From Caballeronia sp. dw_19 (GTDB lineage: Bacteria > Pseudomonadota > Gammaproteobacteria > Burkholderiales > Burkholderiaceae): a stretch of DNA of 64,000 bases. Within the stretch, counting starts at the first letter, position 1, and every line of letters begins with the position of its first letter. Under the pieces are notes generated by a model that worked only from the letters and a program-made list of their open reading frames with translations, was not told the DNA's origin and did no database searches. The stretch covers positions 370,079 to 434,078 of the forward strand of contig NZ_JAAVUQ010000002.1 in the NCBI RefSeq assembly GCF_018449515.1, read 5' to 3'. A program made the translations under genes and the position numbers. Positions 16,618 to 27,550 of this stretch are shown here, piece after piece.

Positions 16618-18363
16618 TTACTGGATCACGCGCGTCACGCCCCGGCCACGCGGATCGGCAACAGGTTCCGGCGTCTTGTCATCGATCTTGATGACCTGGA
16701 TATCGCCGTTGAAACCCTGTTTCGCGAGCGTATATCCCTTCGCCTCCAGTTCCTTCGCGAGATCGCCGTCAATGGGCTTGTACGGCTCCCAGAAAATCGT
16801 GTTCGGCGGCAGCAACTGATGATGAAAGCGCATTGCCGCGACGGCTTCAGGCAAGGGCATGGAGAAGTCGTAGACGTTGCTGATTACCTGGAAGATCGAT
16901 GTAAAGATACGCGAGCCGCCCGGCGTTCCGATCACCATGGCAACCTGATCGTCCTTCGTGAGGATGGTCGGTGTCATCGAGGAAAGCGGGCGCTTGCGCG
17001 GTTCAATGGCGTTGGCGTCGCTGCCCACTACGCCGAACATGTTCGCTACGCCCGGCTTCGAGGAGAAGTCGTCCATCTCGTCGTTCAGCACGACACCCGT
17101 GCCGTCCACCACCACACCGGAGCCGAAATAGCCGTTGATGGTGTACGTATTCGATACCGCGTTGCCCCACTTGTCGACCACCGAGAAGTGCGTGGTTTCA
17201 GCTTTTTCCGGCATCGTGGTGCCCAGGCCAGGAACGACGCTCTTCGTGTCCGACGGCGTGTCGGGATTGACCTCGGATGCACGCTTCAGGATGTAGTCGT
17301 CGTCGATGAGCTGCGCGATCGGCACCTTGTAGAAATCGGGGTCGCCAAGATACTGGGCGCGATCCGCGAATACGCGTTTTTCAATTTCCGCGGTCAGGTG
17401 GATGTACTGCGCGGAATTGAGCGGCACGTTCGCAAACTTGTCCTTGAGATCGGCCTTCATCTTCAGCAACTGAACGAGGCCGATACCGCCGGAACTCGGC
17501 GGCGGCGCGGTAATGATGCGATAGCCGTTCCAGCTCGCGAGAACCGGCTGCCGCCAGACCGCCTTGTATTCCTTCAGGTCCTGCGTGGTGATCAGGCCGT
17601 GGCCGGCCATGGCGGTTGCGATCATATCCGCCGTCTGGCCTTCATAGAAGCCCTTCGCACCCTTGTCCGAAATGCGTTGAAGCGTCGCGGCCAGTTCCGG
17701 CTGCTTGAAGTTCACGCCTTTGTTCAGGGTTCCGAAGTAACTGTCGAAGTTGGTCTTGCCGGCGAAGTCCTTGGACGCTGCGTCCTTGCGTTCCTGCAAT
17801 TGGTCGCTGACTTCAAAGCCGTCCTGTGCATACTTGATCGCGGGCGCGACGACCTGTTTCCATTTCAGCTTGCCGAAGCGCTTCTGCGCTTCCCACATGC
17901 CCGACACCGTGCCCGGCACGCCGACCGCGCGATACCCATACAGGCTCATGCCCTTGATGACTTCGCCTTTGTCATCGAGATACATGTTCTTCGTGGCTGC
18001 AATTGGGGCGCGCTCACGATAGTCGAGGAAGTACGGACGATGATCCACGTAGAGCGTCATGAAGCCGCCGCCGCCCAGGTTGCCCGCTTCCGGATACGTC
18101 ACCGCCAGCGTGAAGGCGATCGCGACGGCCGCATCAACGGCATTGCCGCCTTCCTTGAGGACCTGCTCGGCGGCGTCGGCTGCGAACTTGTCAGCGACTG
18201 CCACCGCCGATGCCGTCAGGACGACGGGTTGCGCCGCGACTTTTGCGTAGGCGGGGGCGCTTTCGACAAACCCGAACGAGAGCGAAAACGCCATCGCAGC
18301 GAGCGTTCCAAGGGCGAACGGACGGGTGCGATGCAGCGAGCTCATGGACTTCTTCATGGACAT
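16618..18363 (-). CDS. ggt: Gamma-glutamyltranspeptidase (periplasmic)
   Basis: A 581-residue precursor with a signal peptide ending near residue 40 (SAPAYA). The self-processing site is at ETTHFSVVDKWGNAVSNTY, so Thr390 becomes the N-terminal nucleophile of the small subunit. The gamma-glutamyl-binding arginine is in LDYRERAPIAA, and PLSSMTPTI is the conserved small-subunit block. It cleaves gamma-glutamyl bonds (glutathione, gamma-Glu peptides) and transfers or hydrolyses the glutamyl group. AGGAGG lies five bases before the ATG at 18363. The peptide importer and LysR regulator next door may use its products. Confidence 0.95.
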   Translation of the reverse strand: MSMKKSMSSLHRTRPFALGTLAAMAFSLSFGFVESAPAYAKVAAQPVVLTASAVAVADKFAADAAEQVLKEGGNAVDAAVAIAFTLAVTYPEAGNLGGGGFMTLYVDHRPYFLDYRERAPIAATKNMYLDDKGEVIKGMSLYGYRAVGVPGTVSGMWEAQKRFGKLKWKQVVAPAIKYAQDGFEVSDQLQERKDAASKDFAGKTNFDSYFGTLNKGVNFKQPELAATLQRISDKGAKGFYEGQTADMIATAMAGHGLITTQDLKEYKAVWRQPVLASWNGYRIITAPPPSSGGIGLVQLLKMKADLKDKFANVPLNSAQYIHLTAEIEKRVFADRAQYLGDPDFYKVPIAQLIDDDYILKRASEVNPDTPSDTKSVVPGLGTTMPEKAETTHFSVVDKWGNAVSNTYTINGYFGSGVVVDGTGVVLNDEMDDFSSKPGVANMFGVVGSDANAIEPRKRPLSSMTPTILTKDDQVAMVIGTPGGSRIFTSIFQVISNVYDFSMPLPEAVAAMRFHHQLLPPNTIFWEPYKPIDGDLAKELEAKGYTLAKQGFNGDIQVIKIDDKTPEPVADPRGRGVTRVIQ

Positions 18364-18611
18364 CTTGCTCCTCCTGAAAATGGGTGCCCGCCTTGGGGTA
18401 TGGGTCTTTCCCCGTCGCCTTTTCCGACGAAGGGCTTAGGCGGAGACGCTCCGGGGCTTATACCATGGGCGTAATTGATTCCGAAAGGGCGGGAAGCCCC
18501 GTGCTTGACCTGGAGCCAGGCGTGATGGTCCGGAGAGCGTTGGGGGGGCGATCGCGACCTGTGCTGACGGTGTCTCGCCACTCCGGTGAGGCGCGGAGCA
18601 GGACCCGTGCG

Positions 18612-19541
18612 TCAAGCCTCTGCGCTCGCGGATGCCGGCGCTTCGTCGAGGGAGTACGTTGCCACCACACGCAGCACGGACTCGCGGAACGAAGCAACCA
18701 GATCCGAGCGTATGCCGCTGCTCGGATACGACAGCACGTACTCGTATTCGATCGCTGCATCGAACGGCCGCACGACCACGCCGTGCGCGCGCCACACCTT
18801 GGCTGCAAACGGTTCGACGATCGACACACCCAGGCCGCCCGCGACCATGGCATAGCGCGTGTGCGCGGTGTCGGTCAACACCGTGTAGTTCGCCCGGTCT
18901 TCGCCGGCCGCGAACAGCGATTGCTCGGCCTCATAAGGTTGCCTTGAATTCGGCACCCAGCCGATGATGCGTTCGCCGCGCAGATCTTGCGCGCGCACGG
19001 TTTTTTTCTTCGCCAGCCGATGCGACGCCGGCATCGCGCACTGCGCCTGCGCGCGCAGCAACTTCTCCACCTCGATCCCCGCGACCTTCGCAAACGCCTG
19101 GCTGATGGCGACGTCTGCCTTGTGGTTTTGCAGGATCGTGAGCACCTCGGGGACTCTTACCGAGTCGACGCGAATGGGCACACCCGGATGGCGCTCGACG
19201 AAGTCGGCCAGGATGGGCGGCAGCAGGGTGCTCGCGATCACCGGCATGCACGCAACGGTCAGCCCTTCGGACGCCTCGTCGCGAATGATCTCGGCGACCT
19301 GTTTCAGGCGTTCCAGCCCCAGGAAATTCTCTTCAACCGACTTATAAAAGCGCAACCCGGCGTTGGTCGGATTCAAGCGCCCGCCGACGCGGCTGAAAAG
19401 GCTGAAACCGAGGTCAGCCTCTAAATCCGCGATCAGGCGGCTGATGGCGGGCTGCGTGACGTGCAGCGCGCGCGCGGCCCCGACGCTGGTACCCATCATG
19501 ATTAACGAGCGGAAAGCTTCTATCTGGCGAAAACGGATCAT
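18612..19541 (-). CDS. LysR-family transcriptional regulator
   Basis: A 309-residue regulator. The winged HTH (residues about 1-60) includes AARALHVTQPAISRLIADLE, followed by a periplasmic-binding-like effector domain. It resembles the OccR/NocR branch in its start (MIRFRQIEAFRSLIMMGTSV). It is divergent from oppA across 505 bases, the usual arrangement for a LysR protein controlling the neighbouring transporter; ggt lies downstream on the same strand. The effector is unknown. The start lacks a strong Shine-Dalgarno. Confidence 0.9.
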   Translation of the reverse strand: MIRFRQIEAFRSLIMMGTSVGAARALHVTQPAISRLIADLEADLGFSLFSRVGGRLNPTNAGLRFYKSVEENFLGLERLKQVAEIIRDEASEGLTVACMPVIASTLLPPILADFVERHPGVPIRVDSVRVPEVLTILQNHKADVAISQAFAKVAGIEVEKLLRAQAQCAMPASHRLAKKKTVRAQDLRGERIIGWVPNSRQPYEAEQSLFAAGEDRANYTVLTDTAHTRYAMVAGGLGVSIVEPFAAKVWRAHGVVVRPFDAAIEYEYVLSYPSSGIRSDLVASFRESVLRVVATYSLDEAPASASAEA

Positions 19542-20046
19542 TATCTTGAATTACCTTGCACGAACCTCAAGGACGCCGATGGTAGCGCGAACTACGCGCG
19601 CCTGGTGATTTACGGTCGCGCGCGCGTATATGAAGCGCAAGTGAAATCGTTCGCCGCCTGCCTATACCCAAAACACATGGACTATAAGCACATGTGAGTG
19701 GATTCCACTTTATTGCTCTGAAATACTCCCGGCGAACCTGGTTCCGTCGTCAGTTCGTAGGGCGTGTGTAATGATTTTTGAGGGTAACTGTTGGCGACGG
19801 AGACCAATACGCGACAAGGGCAGGCACACGATGCCAACCCTTGAACGGCATATTCGAAAGTGAAATGTTAGGTGGGCTAAGATGCTGGCCGCCGTCCGTC
19901 TGCTATCCGTCCGCTTCGGCACGCGAACCGCGGTACATAGCGGCTGATAGCCGCACATAACGGCACGCATCGCCGTTGCACAGGGTCAAAAGCCCTTATG
20001 CTCCAGCGCTCAGTGCTTGATGAACACATAAATAATAAGGATCCCC
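19542..20046. promoter_or_regulatory. Divergent control region between LysR gene and oppA
   Basis: About 505 bases. A 13-base near-perfect palindrome AGTGGATTCCACT lies at 19697-19709, preceded by CACATG repeats at 19674 and 19690. It is a candidate operator for the adjacent LysR protein. The open frame on the minus strand at 19710-19970 looks spurious. Confidence 0.45.
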
Positions 20047-21747
20047 ATGACGTTGTTTGCAGCTCTTGTTGCTCGTAGCACCCGCATTGACGCGTGTTTT
20101 CGTCCGGGCGATGCTGTTCATCGCCGCGTTTCAGGCAAGTGGCTTCCTGCCCTTGCCGCGAGTGTCTGCGTTGCGGCCGCAAGCAACGTTCATCTGGCTC
20201 ATGCGGCTATCGTGCCGCCCGGTGTGCAGCTCGCGGCCAAGCAGGAACTGGTGCGCAACAACGCGTCCGAGGTCGAGACGCTCGATCCGAACCTGGCTGA
20301 GACTGTGCCGTCCAACAACGTCACGCGCGACCTGTTCGAAGGACTGACCGCAACCGATGCCGACGGCACCGTCGTGCCGGGCGTGGCGGAAAAATGGGAA
20401 CAGAAGGATGCAACCACGTGGATTTTCCATTTGCGAAAGAATGCGAAGTGGTCCAACGGCGAGCCGGTGGTCGCGAACGATTTCGTGTACGGCTGCCAGC
20501 GCCTTGTCGACCCGAAGATCGCCTCGCCCTACGCCAGTACATTCGGCATCTTCCTGCTGAACGGCGCCGACATTGTGGCGGGCAAAAAGTCACCGGACAC
20601 GCTGGGCGTCCGTGCAATCGACCCATACACGGTCGAAATCAAGACACCGTATCCGGTGTCGTTCATCCCGGAACTGATGTCGAATACGAATCTCGGACCG
20701 GTCAACAAGGCCGCCGTCGACAAGTACGGCCGCGACTGGACCAAACCCGGCAAGCTGGTGAGCAACGGCGCATTCATGCTTAAGGACTGGCAGGTCAACA
20801 ACAAGCTCGTGCTGGCACGCAACCCTCAATACTGGGACGCCGCTCATGTGCAGTTGTCGCAAGTGACGTACCTTCCGGTCGAGAGCGAGACCACGGACAT
20901 CAAGCTGTTCCAGTCGGGCGACAACGACTGGGTGTATCAGTTGCCGTCCGGCATGTACCCGAAATACAAGCAGGAGTTCGCCGCCGACATGAAGATCGCG
21001 CCGATGCTCGGACTGCGCTACTACTCGTTCAATAACAAAGACCCGTTGCTCAAGGACGTGCGCGTGCGCCAGGCGCTCTCCATGGTGATCGACCGCGACA
21101 TCCTCGCGCAACGTGTCACCGCGGACGGGCAGATCCCCGCGTATGGCGTCATTGTGAAGGGTGTGAAGGGTGCGGACGTGACGGCTTACGACTGGTCGAC
21201 ATGGCCGATGGCCAAGCGCGTGGAAGAAGCGAAAAAGCTGCTCGTGCAAGCCGGCGTGAAACCGGGCACGACGCTGCACTTCGCAACGAACACCAGTGAC
21301 TATCACAAGAAAATGGCTATTTTTGCGGCCTCGGAATGGAAAACGAAGCTCGGCCTGGACACGCAGATCGACGCGATGGAGTTCAAGGTCCTGCTGAAGA
21401 AGCGTCATAGCGGCGACTACCAGATTGCACGCAATGGCTGGGTCGCGGACTATAACGACGCGACCACGTTCCTGCAGCTTGTGCAATGCGGTTCGGACCA
21501 GAACGACAGCGGCAATTGCAATCCGAAGGCCGACGCGCTGATCAAAGAAGCGAACGAAAGCACGGACCAGGTTAAACGCACGCAGTTGCAAACCCAGGCC
21601 GCGAAGCTCGTGATGGACGACTATCCGATCCTGCCGCTGCTGCAATACACCACGGTCAGGCTGGTGAAAAGCTACGTGGGAGGGTATTCGCTGAAGAACC
21701 CGATGGACCGTTACCGCAGCAAGGACATGTATATCGTGGCGCATTGA
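20047..21747 (+). CDS. oppA: Periplasmic oligopeptide-binding protein of an ABC importer
   Basis: A 566-residue family-5 solute-binding protein. A long N-region precedes a signal peptide ending around residue 55 (NVHLAHA). The mature domain has the SBP_bac_5 hallmark ETLDPNLAETVPSNNVTRDL and the block LRKNAKWSNGEPVVANDFVY. The sequence PVSFIPELMSNTNLGPVNKA is also typical of OppA/MppA. It delivers peptides to the OppBCDF permease. AAGGA lies shortly before the ATG at 20047. It is the first gene of a five-gene operon ending at 25674. Confidence 0.93.
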   Translation: MTLFAALVARSTRIDACFRPGDAVHRRVSGKWLPALAASVCVAAASNVHLAHAAIVPPGVQLAAKQELVRNNASEVETLDPNLAETVPSNNVTRDLFEGLTATDADGTVVPGVAEKWEQKDATTWIFHLRKNAKWSNGEPVVANDFVYGCQRLVDPKIASPYASTFGIFLLNGADIVAGKKSPDTLGVRAIDPYTVEIKTPYPVSFIPELMSNTNLGPVNKAAVDKYGRDWTKPGKLVSNGAFMLKDWQVNNKLVLARNPQYWDAAHVQLSQVTYLPVESETTDIKLFQSGDNDWVYQLPSGMYPKYKQEFAADMKIAPMLGLRYYSFNNKDPLLKDVRVRQALSMVIDRDILAQRVTADGQIPAYGVIVKGVKGADVTAYDWSTWPMAKRVEEAKKLLVQAGVKPGTTLHFATNTSDYHKKMAIFAASEWKTKLGLDTQIDAMEFKVLLKKRHSGDYQIARNGWVADYNDATTFLQLVQCGSDQNDSGNCNPKADALIKEANESTDQVKRTQLQTQAAKLVMDDYPILPLLQYTTVRLVKSYVGGYSLKNPMDRYRSKDMYIVAH

Positions 21748-21840
21748 GCGCGACGCACTGCCCCCCAATACTATCCAGCAAACAGCAAGAGGCGGTTGCC
21801 GTGACGCGCTCTGTCGCGGCGCCGCCAGGAGAGATGTCCC

Positions 21841-22761
21841 ATGTGGTCCTATACGTTAAGGCGCGTGCTGCTGACGGTGCCGACGCTGCTGATTGTCATT
21901 ACCGTCTGCTATCTGCTGCTGCACGCTACACCGGGCGGTCCATTCGACGGTGAGCGCAAGGTTTCCGCGGAGGTGCTCGCCAACCTGCAGGCGAAATACC
22001 ATCTCGGCGAGCCGCTGTGGAAGCAGTATTTGCTGTACCTCAACAGCTTGTTGCACGGCGATCTGGGGGCATCATTCCGGTACGCGGACTGGAGTGTCAA
22101 TGACCTCGTGCTGCGTGCGTTGCCGGTGTCCTTGACTATCGGCGGTGTGTCCATGGTGCTCGCCATTGTGCTCGGCGTCGTGCTCGGTATCGTCGCCGCG
22201 CTCTATCGCAACAGCCCGGCAGATTATCTGCTGATGATCATCGGCAACGCGGGTAGTGCGTTTCCCTCGTTCGTGATCGGACCTGTGCTGATCCTTGTGT
22301 TCGCGATTACGCTGAAGTGGCTGCCGGCCGGCGGGTGGAACGCCTTCCATGTGCGCTACATGGTGTTGCCAATCGCGCTGCTCACCATCATCAACGTGGC
22401 GACCGTGGGACGCGTGACACGCGGCAGCCTGATCGAGGTGATGAACACCAACTACATCAGAACGGCCTATGCCAAGGGCTTGTCGCGCTGGACGGTCGTG
22501 CTGCGCCATGCGCTGCGGCCGACCATGATTCCCGTGGTCTCGGTGATCGGACCGCTCGCGATCGGCTCGATCACGGCAGCGGTCGTGACCGAGTCCGTGT
22601 TCTCGTTGCCGGGAATCGGCAAGCTGATCGTGAACGGTGCGGCCAACCGCGATTACACGCTCGTGCTGGGACTGGTCGTGCTGGTGACCGTGGTCGCAGT
22701 ACTGCTTAATCTGCTGGTCGATCTCGCGTATGCGTGGCTCGATCCGAAAATCCGCTACTGA
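21841..22761 (+). CDS. oppB: Oligopeptide ABC transporter permease, subunit B
   Basis: A 306-residue inner-membrane protein starting MWSYTLRRVLLTVPTLLIVI with six membrane segments. The EAA-type cytoplasmic loop is seen in RTAYAKGLSRWTVVLRHALR, followed by SVFSLPGIGKLIV, both standard for OppB/DppB. It forms the channel with OppC. It follows oppA by 93 bases with GAGAG-like ribosome site and is collinear with the rest of the operon. Confidence 0.93.
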   Translation: MWSYTLRRVLLTVPTLLIVITVCYLLLHATPGGPFDGERKVSAEVLANLQAKYHLGEPLWKQYLLYLNSLLHGDLGASFRYADWSVNDLVLRALPVSLTIGGVSMVLAIVLGVVLGIVAALYRNSPADYLLMIIGNAGSAFPSFVIGPVLILVFAITLKWLPAGGWNAFHVRYMVLPIALLTIINVATVGRVTRGSLIEVMNTNYIRTAYAKGLSRWTVVLRHALRPTMIPVVSVIGPLAIGSITAAVVTESVFSLPGIGKLIVNGAANRDYTLVLGLVVLVTVVAVLLNLLVDLAYAWLDPKIRY

Positions 22762-22791
22762 AATAATGAGTCAACCAGCATGAGGTCCGCA

Positions 22792-23694
22792 ATGAAACAA
22801 GGAACGCTCGTCCCCGCGCTCGAGAGCGTGCTGGCCGTGCCGGTGGAAGGCCGCAGTCCGTGGCAGGACGCCCGTATGCGCTTCGCGCGCAACAAGGCCG
22901 CCGTGGCCAGTCTCGTGATCCTGCTGCTGATCACGCTGGCCTGTGCGATCGGCCCCATGCTGCTGCCGAACGCCTTCGATTCCACCGACTGGAACATGAT
23001 GAGTTCCACGCCGACGTTTGCAAACTGGCATCTGTTCGGCACGGACGATACCGGCCGCGACCTGCTCGTGCGCTGCCTGGTGGGTGGCCGCGTCTCGCTG
23101 CTGATCGGCGCGCTCGCGACGCTGACGTCGGTCACGCTCGGGATTGTGTGGGGCGCTATCGCTGGCTTCGTAGGCGGGCGCGTGGACAACGCGATGATGC
23201 GCATTGTCGACATGATGTACGCGATCCCGTACCTGCTCATCGCCATCCTGATGGTCACGCTGCTCGGCCGCGAGTTCTACCTCGTGGTGCTTACCATTAC
23301 AGTGTTCTCATGGATGGATATGGCGCGCGTCGTTCGTGGCCAGACGCTGGCAATCCGTTCGAAGGAATACATTGAAGCAGCGCGCGCTATTGGCGTTTCG
23401 ACCAGCGGCATCATCCTGCGTCACATCGTGCCGAACCTGCTTGGCATTGTGGCTATTTACACAACGGTTACAGTTCCTGGCGTTATTCTTACGGAGTCCG
23501 TGCTATCGTTTCTTGGACTCGGCGTTCAGGAGCCCATGACCAGTTGGGGCGTGCTGATCCAGGATGGCGTTGGTGTGATGGAAACAGCGCCCTGGATTCT
23601 CCTGTTCCCGGCGGCGTTGTTGTCGGTGACGCTGTATTGCATCAACTTTGTTGGCGACGGTCTGCGCGACGCGCTCGACCCGAAGGATCGGTAA
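22792..23694 (+). CDS. oppC: Oligopeptide ABC transporter permease, subunit C
   Basis: A 300-residue permease. N-terminal cytoplasmic segment SPWQDARMRFARNKAAVASL leads into the first helix, FGTDDTGRDLLVRCLVGGRV is the family block near residue 83, and the EAA loop is EYIEAARAIGVSTSGIILRH. The C-terminal SFLGLGVQEPMTSWGVLIQD is diagnostic of OppC/DppC. The start at 22792 is favoured by GAGG six bases upstream over the in-frame ATG at 22780. Partner of OppB. Confidence 0.93.
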   Translation: MKQGTLVPALESVLAVPVEGRSPWQDARMRFARNKAAVASLVILLLITLACAIGPMLLPNAFDSTDWNMMSSTPTFANWHLFGTDDTGRDLLVRCLVGGRVSLLIGALATLTSVTLGIVWGAIAGFVGGRVDNAMMRIVDMMYAIPYLLIAILMVTLLGREFYLVVLTITVFSWMDMARVVRGQTLAIRSKEYIEAARAIGVSTSGIILRHIVPNLLGIVAIYTTVTVPGVILTESVLSFLGLGVQEPMTSWGVLIQDGVGVMETAPWILLFPAALLSVTLYCINFVGDGLRDALDPKDR

Positions 23695-23699
23695 GCACC

Positions 23700-24690
<991 letters not shown>

Positions 24691-24698
<8 letters not shown>

Positions 24699-25674
24699 GC
24701 AAACCATTCTGTCCGTCCGCGACGTCCAGGTTCATTTCAGCGTCAAGGCGAAGAGCAAGTTGCCGTGGGCACCATCGCGCACGCTGAAGGCCGTGGACGG
24801 GGTGAGTTTCGATCTGAAGGCCGGCGAGACGCTTGGCGTGGTGGGTGAATCGGGTTGCGGCAAGTCGACCTTGTCGCGTGCCATCCTCAATCTCATTCCC
24901 GCCACGCATGGCGAAATCGTGTGGATGGGCAAGGATCTCAGCGGCGCCACGGCGAAACAGTGGCACGGTGTGCGGCGCGACATCCAGATGATTTTCCAGG
25001 ACCCGCTGGCTTCGCTCGATCCGCGCATGACCGTGGGGCAGATCATCGCGGAACCTTTGCGTGAACATCGGCCGGGCATGTCGAAGGACGAAATGAACCA
25101 GCGGGTGCGGGCGATGATGGCGAAGGTCGGTTTGCGCGAGCAGATGATCAACCGCTACGCGCACGAATTTTCAGGCGGCCAATGCCAGCGGATCGGGATT
25201 GCGCGTGCGTTGATCGTGGAGCCGAAGCTGATTGTCTGCGACGAACCCGTCTCGGCCCTCGACGTTTCGATCCAGGCGCAGATCGTCAACCTGCTCAAAT
25301 CCTTGCAGCAGGAAATGAAGCTCGCGCTGATCTTCATCGCGCACGATCTGGCCGTGGTCAAACACATCTCGGATCGCGTAATGGTCATGTATCTCGGCCA
25401 CGTCATGGAGCTCGCCGATAAACGTTCGCTTTACGCGCGTCCTCGGCATCCTTACACGCGCGCGTTGCTTTCCGCGGTACCGGTGCCAAATCCGGCCATC
25501 GAACGGACGAAGGTCGTGCAGATCCTCTCCAGCGATATTCCCAGTCCGATCAATCCCCCAACGGGTTGTGTCTTTCATACCCGTTGCCCCATAGCGGAGG
25601 CGCGTTGTTCTGTTGAAGTGCCGCCGCTGCGCACGCTTGAACATGGAGTCGCGGCAGCCTGCTTACTCGCCTGA
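24691..25674 (+). CDS. oppF: Oligopeptide ABC transporter ATPase, subunit F
   Basis: A 327-residue ABC ATPase overlapping oppD by eight bases. Walker A GESGCGKS, Q-loop MIFQDPLASLDPRMT, signature HEFSGGQCQRIGIARALI and Walker B LIVCDEPVSALDV are intact. The C-terminal region ends with the GCVFHTRCPIAEARC cysteine motif. Pairs with OppD. It is the last gene of the operon; a GC-rich inverted repeat follows about 55 bases later. Confidence 0.94.
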
Positions 25675-25728
25675 TGATTGGCGTGGTTATTGGCGTGATT
25701 AATCGCTTGATTTAACGGTCGTTTCGAC

Positions 25729-25778
25729 ACTCCCCGGCCAAACCTGATGGTCCCCGTTCTTGACGGGGGCCGGGGAGT
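25729..25778 (+). terminator. Stem-loop downstream of oppF
   Basis: ACTCCCCGGCC (25729-25739) pairs perfectly with GGCCGGGGAGT (25768-25778). An alternative inner stem CCCCG/CGGGG (25752-25756/25764-25768) competes with it. Only a short T content follows, so efficiency is uncertain, but the position fits the operon end. Confidence 0.6.
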
Positions 25779-25811
25779 CGTTCGCCCGATCGTGAAGTTT
25801 TCGTAGTCCCG

Positions 25812-25838
25812 GTAGTTCCTGTAGTTCCTGTAGTTCCT
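25812..25838. repeat. Exact 9-bp tandem repeat, three copies
   Basis: GTAGTTCCT repeats three times without mismatch, preceded by a partial degenerate copy (GTAGTCCC). It lies in the 287-base gap between oppF and the porin gene. No function assigned. Confidence 0.8.
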
Positions 25839-25961
25839 GCTGTCACAACCCTCCGGTGAGTCGTTCCGAGCCCGGCGTGAGCTTTTTCGCTCGCGCTGAA
25901 ATTATATGAGAACGGCCATCGGCCTATTTACTCGCTGCCGTTAGAATTAAAAGACAAGCAC

Positions 25962-27368
25962 ATGAAACAACAAAAGCGTTCACTCGCTCTATCTCTAATT
26001 GTTTTCACTGGTTTGATGAACCCGGCCATTTCTGCTTTTGCAGACGATGATGATGTTGAAACACGTCATACTGAGGCACCTCCGAGTTCGCCGCCAAATT
26101 CCGAGGCGAATGCGCCGATCAGTAATCAGGCGAAGTCCCAGGGGTTTATCGAAGATTCACATTTTAACCTTCTGTTTCGCAACTATACTGAACACTTCGA
26201 ATCAGAGGGTATCAAGAAGAAGGACGCTTCGGTTCTTGCCAATCAGGCGGTATTTGAATCCGGGTATACGCGGGGATTATTCGGTGTCGGTTTTGACGCG
26301 TCGTTGTTCAGCGCGTTCAAGCTGAATGGCGGTCAAGGCGCCGGTAACCGTGTGCATTTGAATCACGACGGGCAAAGCGGGCAGAATCAGCTTGCCTGGA
26401 CCTACCCGGGCGTGTGGGACGTGAAAGCGCGAGTATCGAATACGGTTGTTAAATATGGTCAACAGTTATTCGATAGCCCCTTTCTCGTTCCTCACGATAA
26501 CCGCGGATTGCCGCCAACCTACCGTGGCGTTTCCCTCGCGAGCGATGAGATCAAGAACCTGACGCTGAAGGCGGGGAGTGTGGACGCGGTGCTGGCACGC
26601 GGTCAGACCAGCGTCTCGTCGTTGTCGACCGAGTATGGTGGAACGCACTTCAGCCGCTTCACGTTTGCGGGCGGTGACTATACGCCTAACGACGATACAG
26701 CCGTGTCGTTATATGGAAGTCGTGCTGAAAATGTGTGGGATCAATATTATCTGTCGCTCTCGCGCAGTATTGGGGATCCGTCCCAGATCCGCTGGACGGG
26801 CGGCCTGACTTATTACTACACCCATGACGTTGGGCAGAGTCGCGAAGGCTCCATCAATAACCACGCGTATAGCTTGCTGCTCTCGGGTACGCATAACGCG
26901 CACACGGTAGCGGTGGGATTCCAGCAGATCGCGAGCAATCAGTTCTTCGATTATGTCGGCCAGTCCGCGGGCGATTATCTGGCGAATTCGTTGGACGTCG
27001 ACTACAACGCGCCGCATGAAAAATCATTGCAACTCAGTTACACGGTCAACATGAGTGGGTATGGTGTTCCGGGTTTGAAAATGACGTTGTGGAGCGCGTA
27101 TGGTTGGGGTGCGGATGCTTCGGACATGGCGAATCGGTACGCTGATTCTTCAAACGCCTTGCATGATCTATACTGGAAGAATGGCGAGCCGGTTCATGGC
27201 ACCCATTACGAGTTTGGCTTTATTCCTTCCTATACGTTTGGCTCTGGAACGCTGAAGGGAACCACTGCAAAGTTCTATTACATGCATCACCACGGCAGCA
27301 CGTACTATTCGGATTCCAGTAGCGACGTTTATCGGTTGATGGTGAACGTTCCGGTTAATGTTTTTTGA
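25962..27368 (+). CDS. OprD-family outer-membrane porin
   Basis: A 468-residue outer-membrane beta-barrel protein. It has a signal peptide ending about residue 27 (ISAFA), then an acidic linker (DDDDVETRHTEAP), then the OprD domain with GFIEDSHFNLLFRNYTEHFE and the barrel-typical alternating aromatic strands. It ends in phenylalanine, as outer-membrane barrels do. OprD porins take up small carboxylates, basic amino acids or peptides; the substrate here is unknown. The N-terminal 70 codons are AT-richer than the neighbours. It follows the opp operon but has its own upstream gap and terminator, so it may be independently regulated. Confidence 0.92.
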   Translation: MKQQKRSLALSLIVFTGLMNPAISAFADDDDVETRHTEAPPSSPPNSEANAPISNQAKSQGFIEDSHFNLLFRNYTEHFESEGIKKKDASVLANQAVFESGYTRGLFGVGFDASLFSAFKLNGGQGAGNRVHLNHDGQSGQNQLAWTYPGVWDVKARVSNTVVKYGQQLFDSPFLVPHDNRGLPPTYRGVSLASDEIKNLTLKAGSVDAVLARGQTSVSSLSTEYGGTHFSRFTFAGGDYTPNDDTAVSLYGSRAENVWDQYYLSLSRSIGDPSQIRWTGGLTYYYTHDVGQSREGSINNHAYSLLLSGTHNAHTVAVGFQQIASNQFFDYVGQSAGDYLANSLDVDYNAPHEKSLQLSYTVNMSGYGVPGLKMTLWSAYGWGADASDMANRYADSSNALHDLYWKNGEPVHGTHYEFGFIPSYTFGSGTLKGTTAKFYYMHHHGSTYYSDSSSDVYRLMVNVPVNVF

Positions 27369-27500
27369 AGCGTGTTTTGAAGGTTTTTTAAAAAATCGAC
27401 GGTCATTGGATGGCCAAAAGGATGCGGTGAGTGGCGTGATGGGCGCGGCTCCACGGCATGCAACCCAGTCGATAAAGCGTGGATTTTCAACCGCGCGTTC

Positions 27501-27533
27501 AACCCGCCAGGTTTGCCCCCCGGCGGGTTTTTT
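27501..27533 (+). terminator. Intrinsic terminator after the OprD porin gene
   Basis: AACCCGCC (27501-27508) pairs with GGCGGGTT (27522-27529) and the stem merges into six T. It is 132 bases past the porin stop and just outside the inverted-repeat element. Confidence 0.85.
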
Positions 27534-27550
27534 GGGGCCTGGCGCTAAGA

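Noticed and set aside
19710..19970. 86-residue minus-strand protein in the LysR-oppA gap
   Set aside because: Cys/Arg-rich composition typical of a chance high-GC frame, no ribosome site, and sits over the probable control region.
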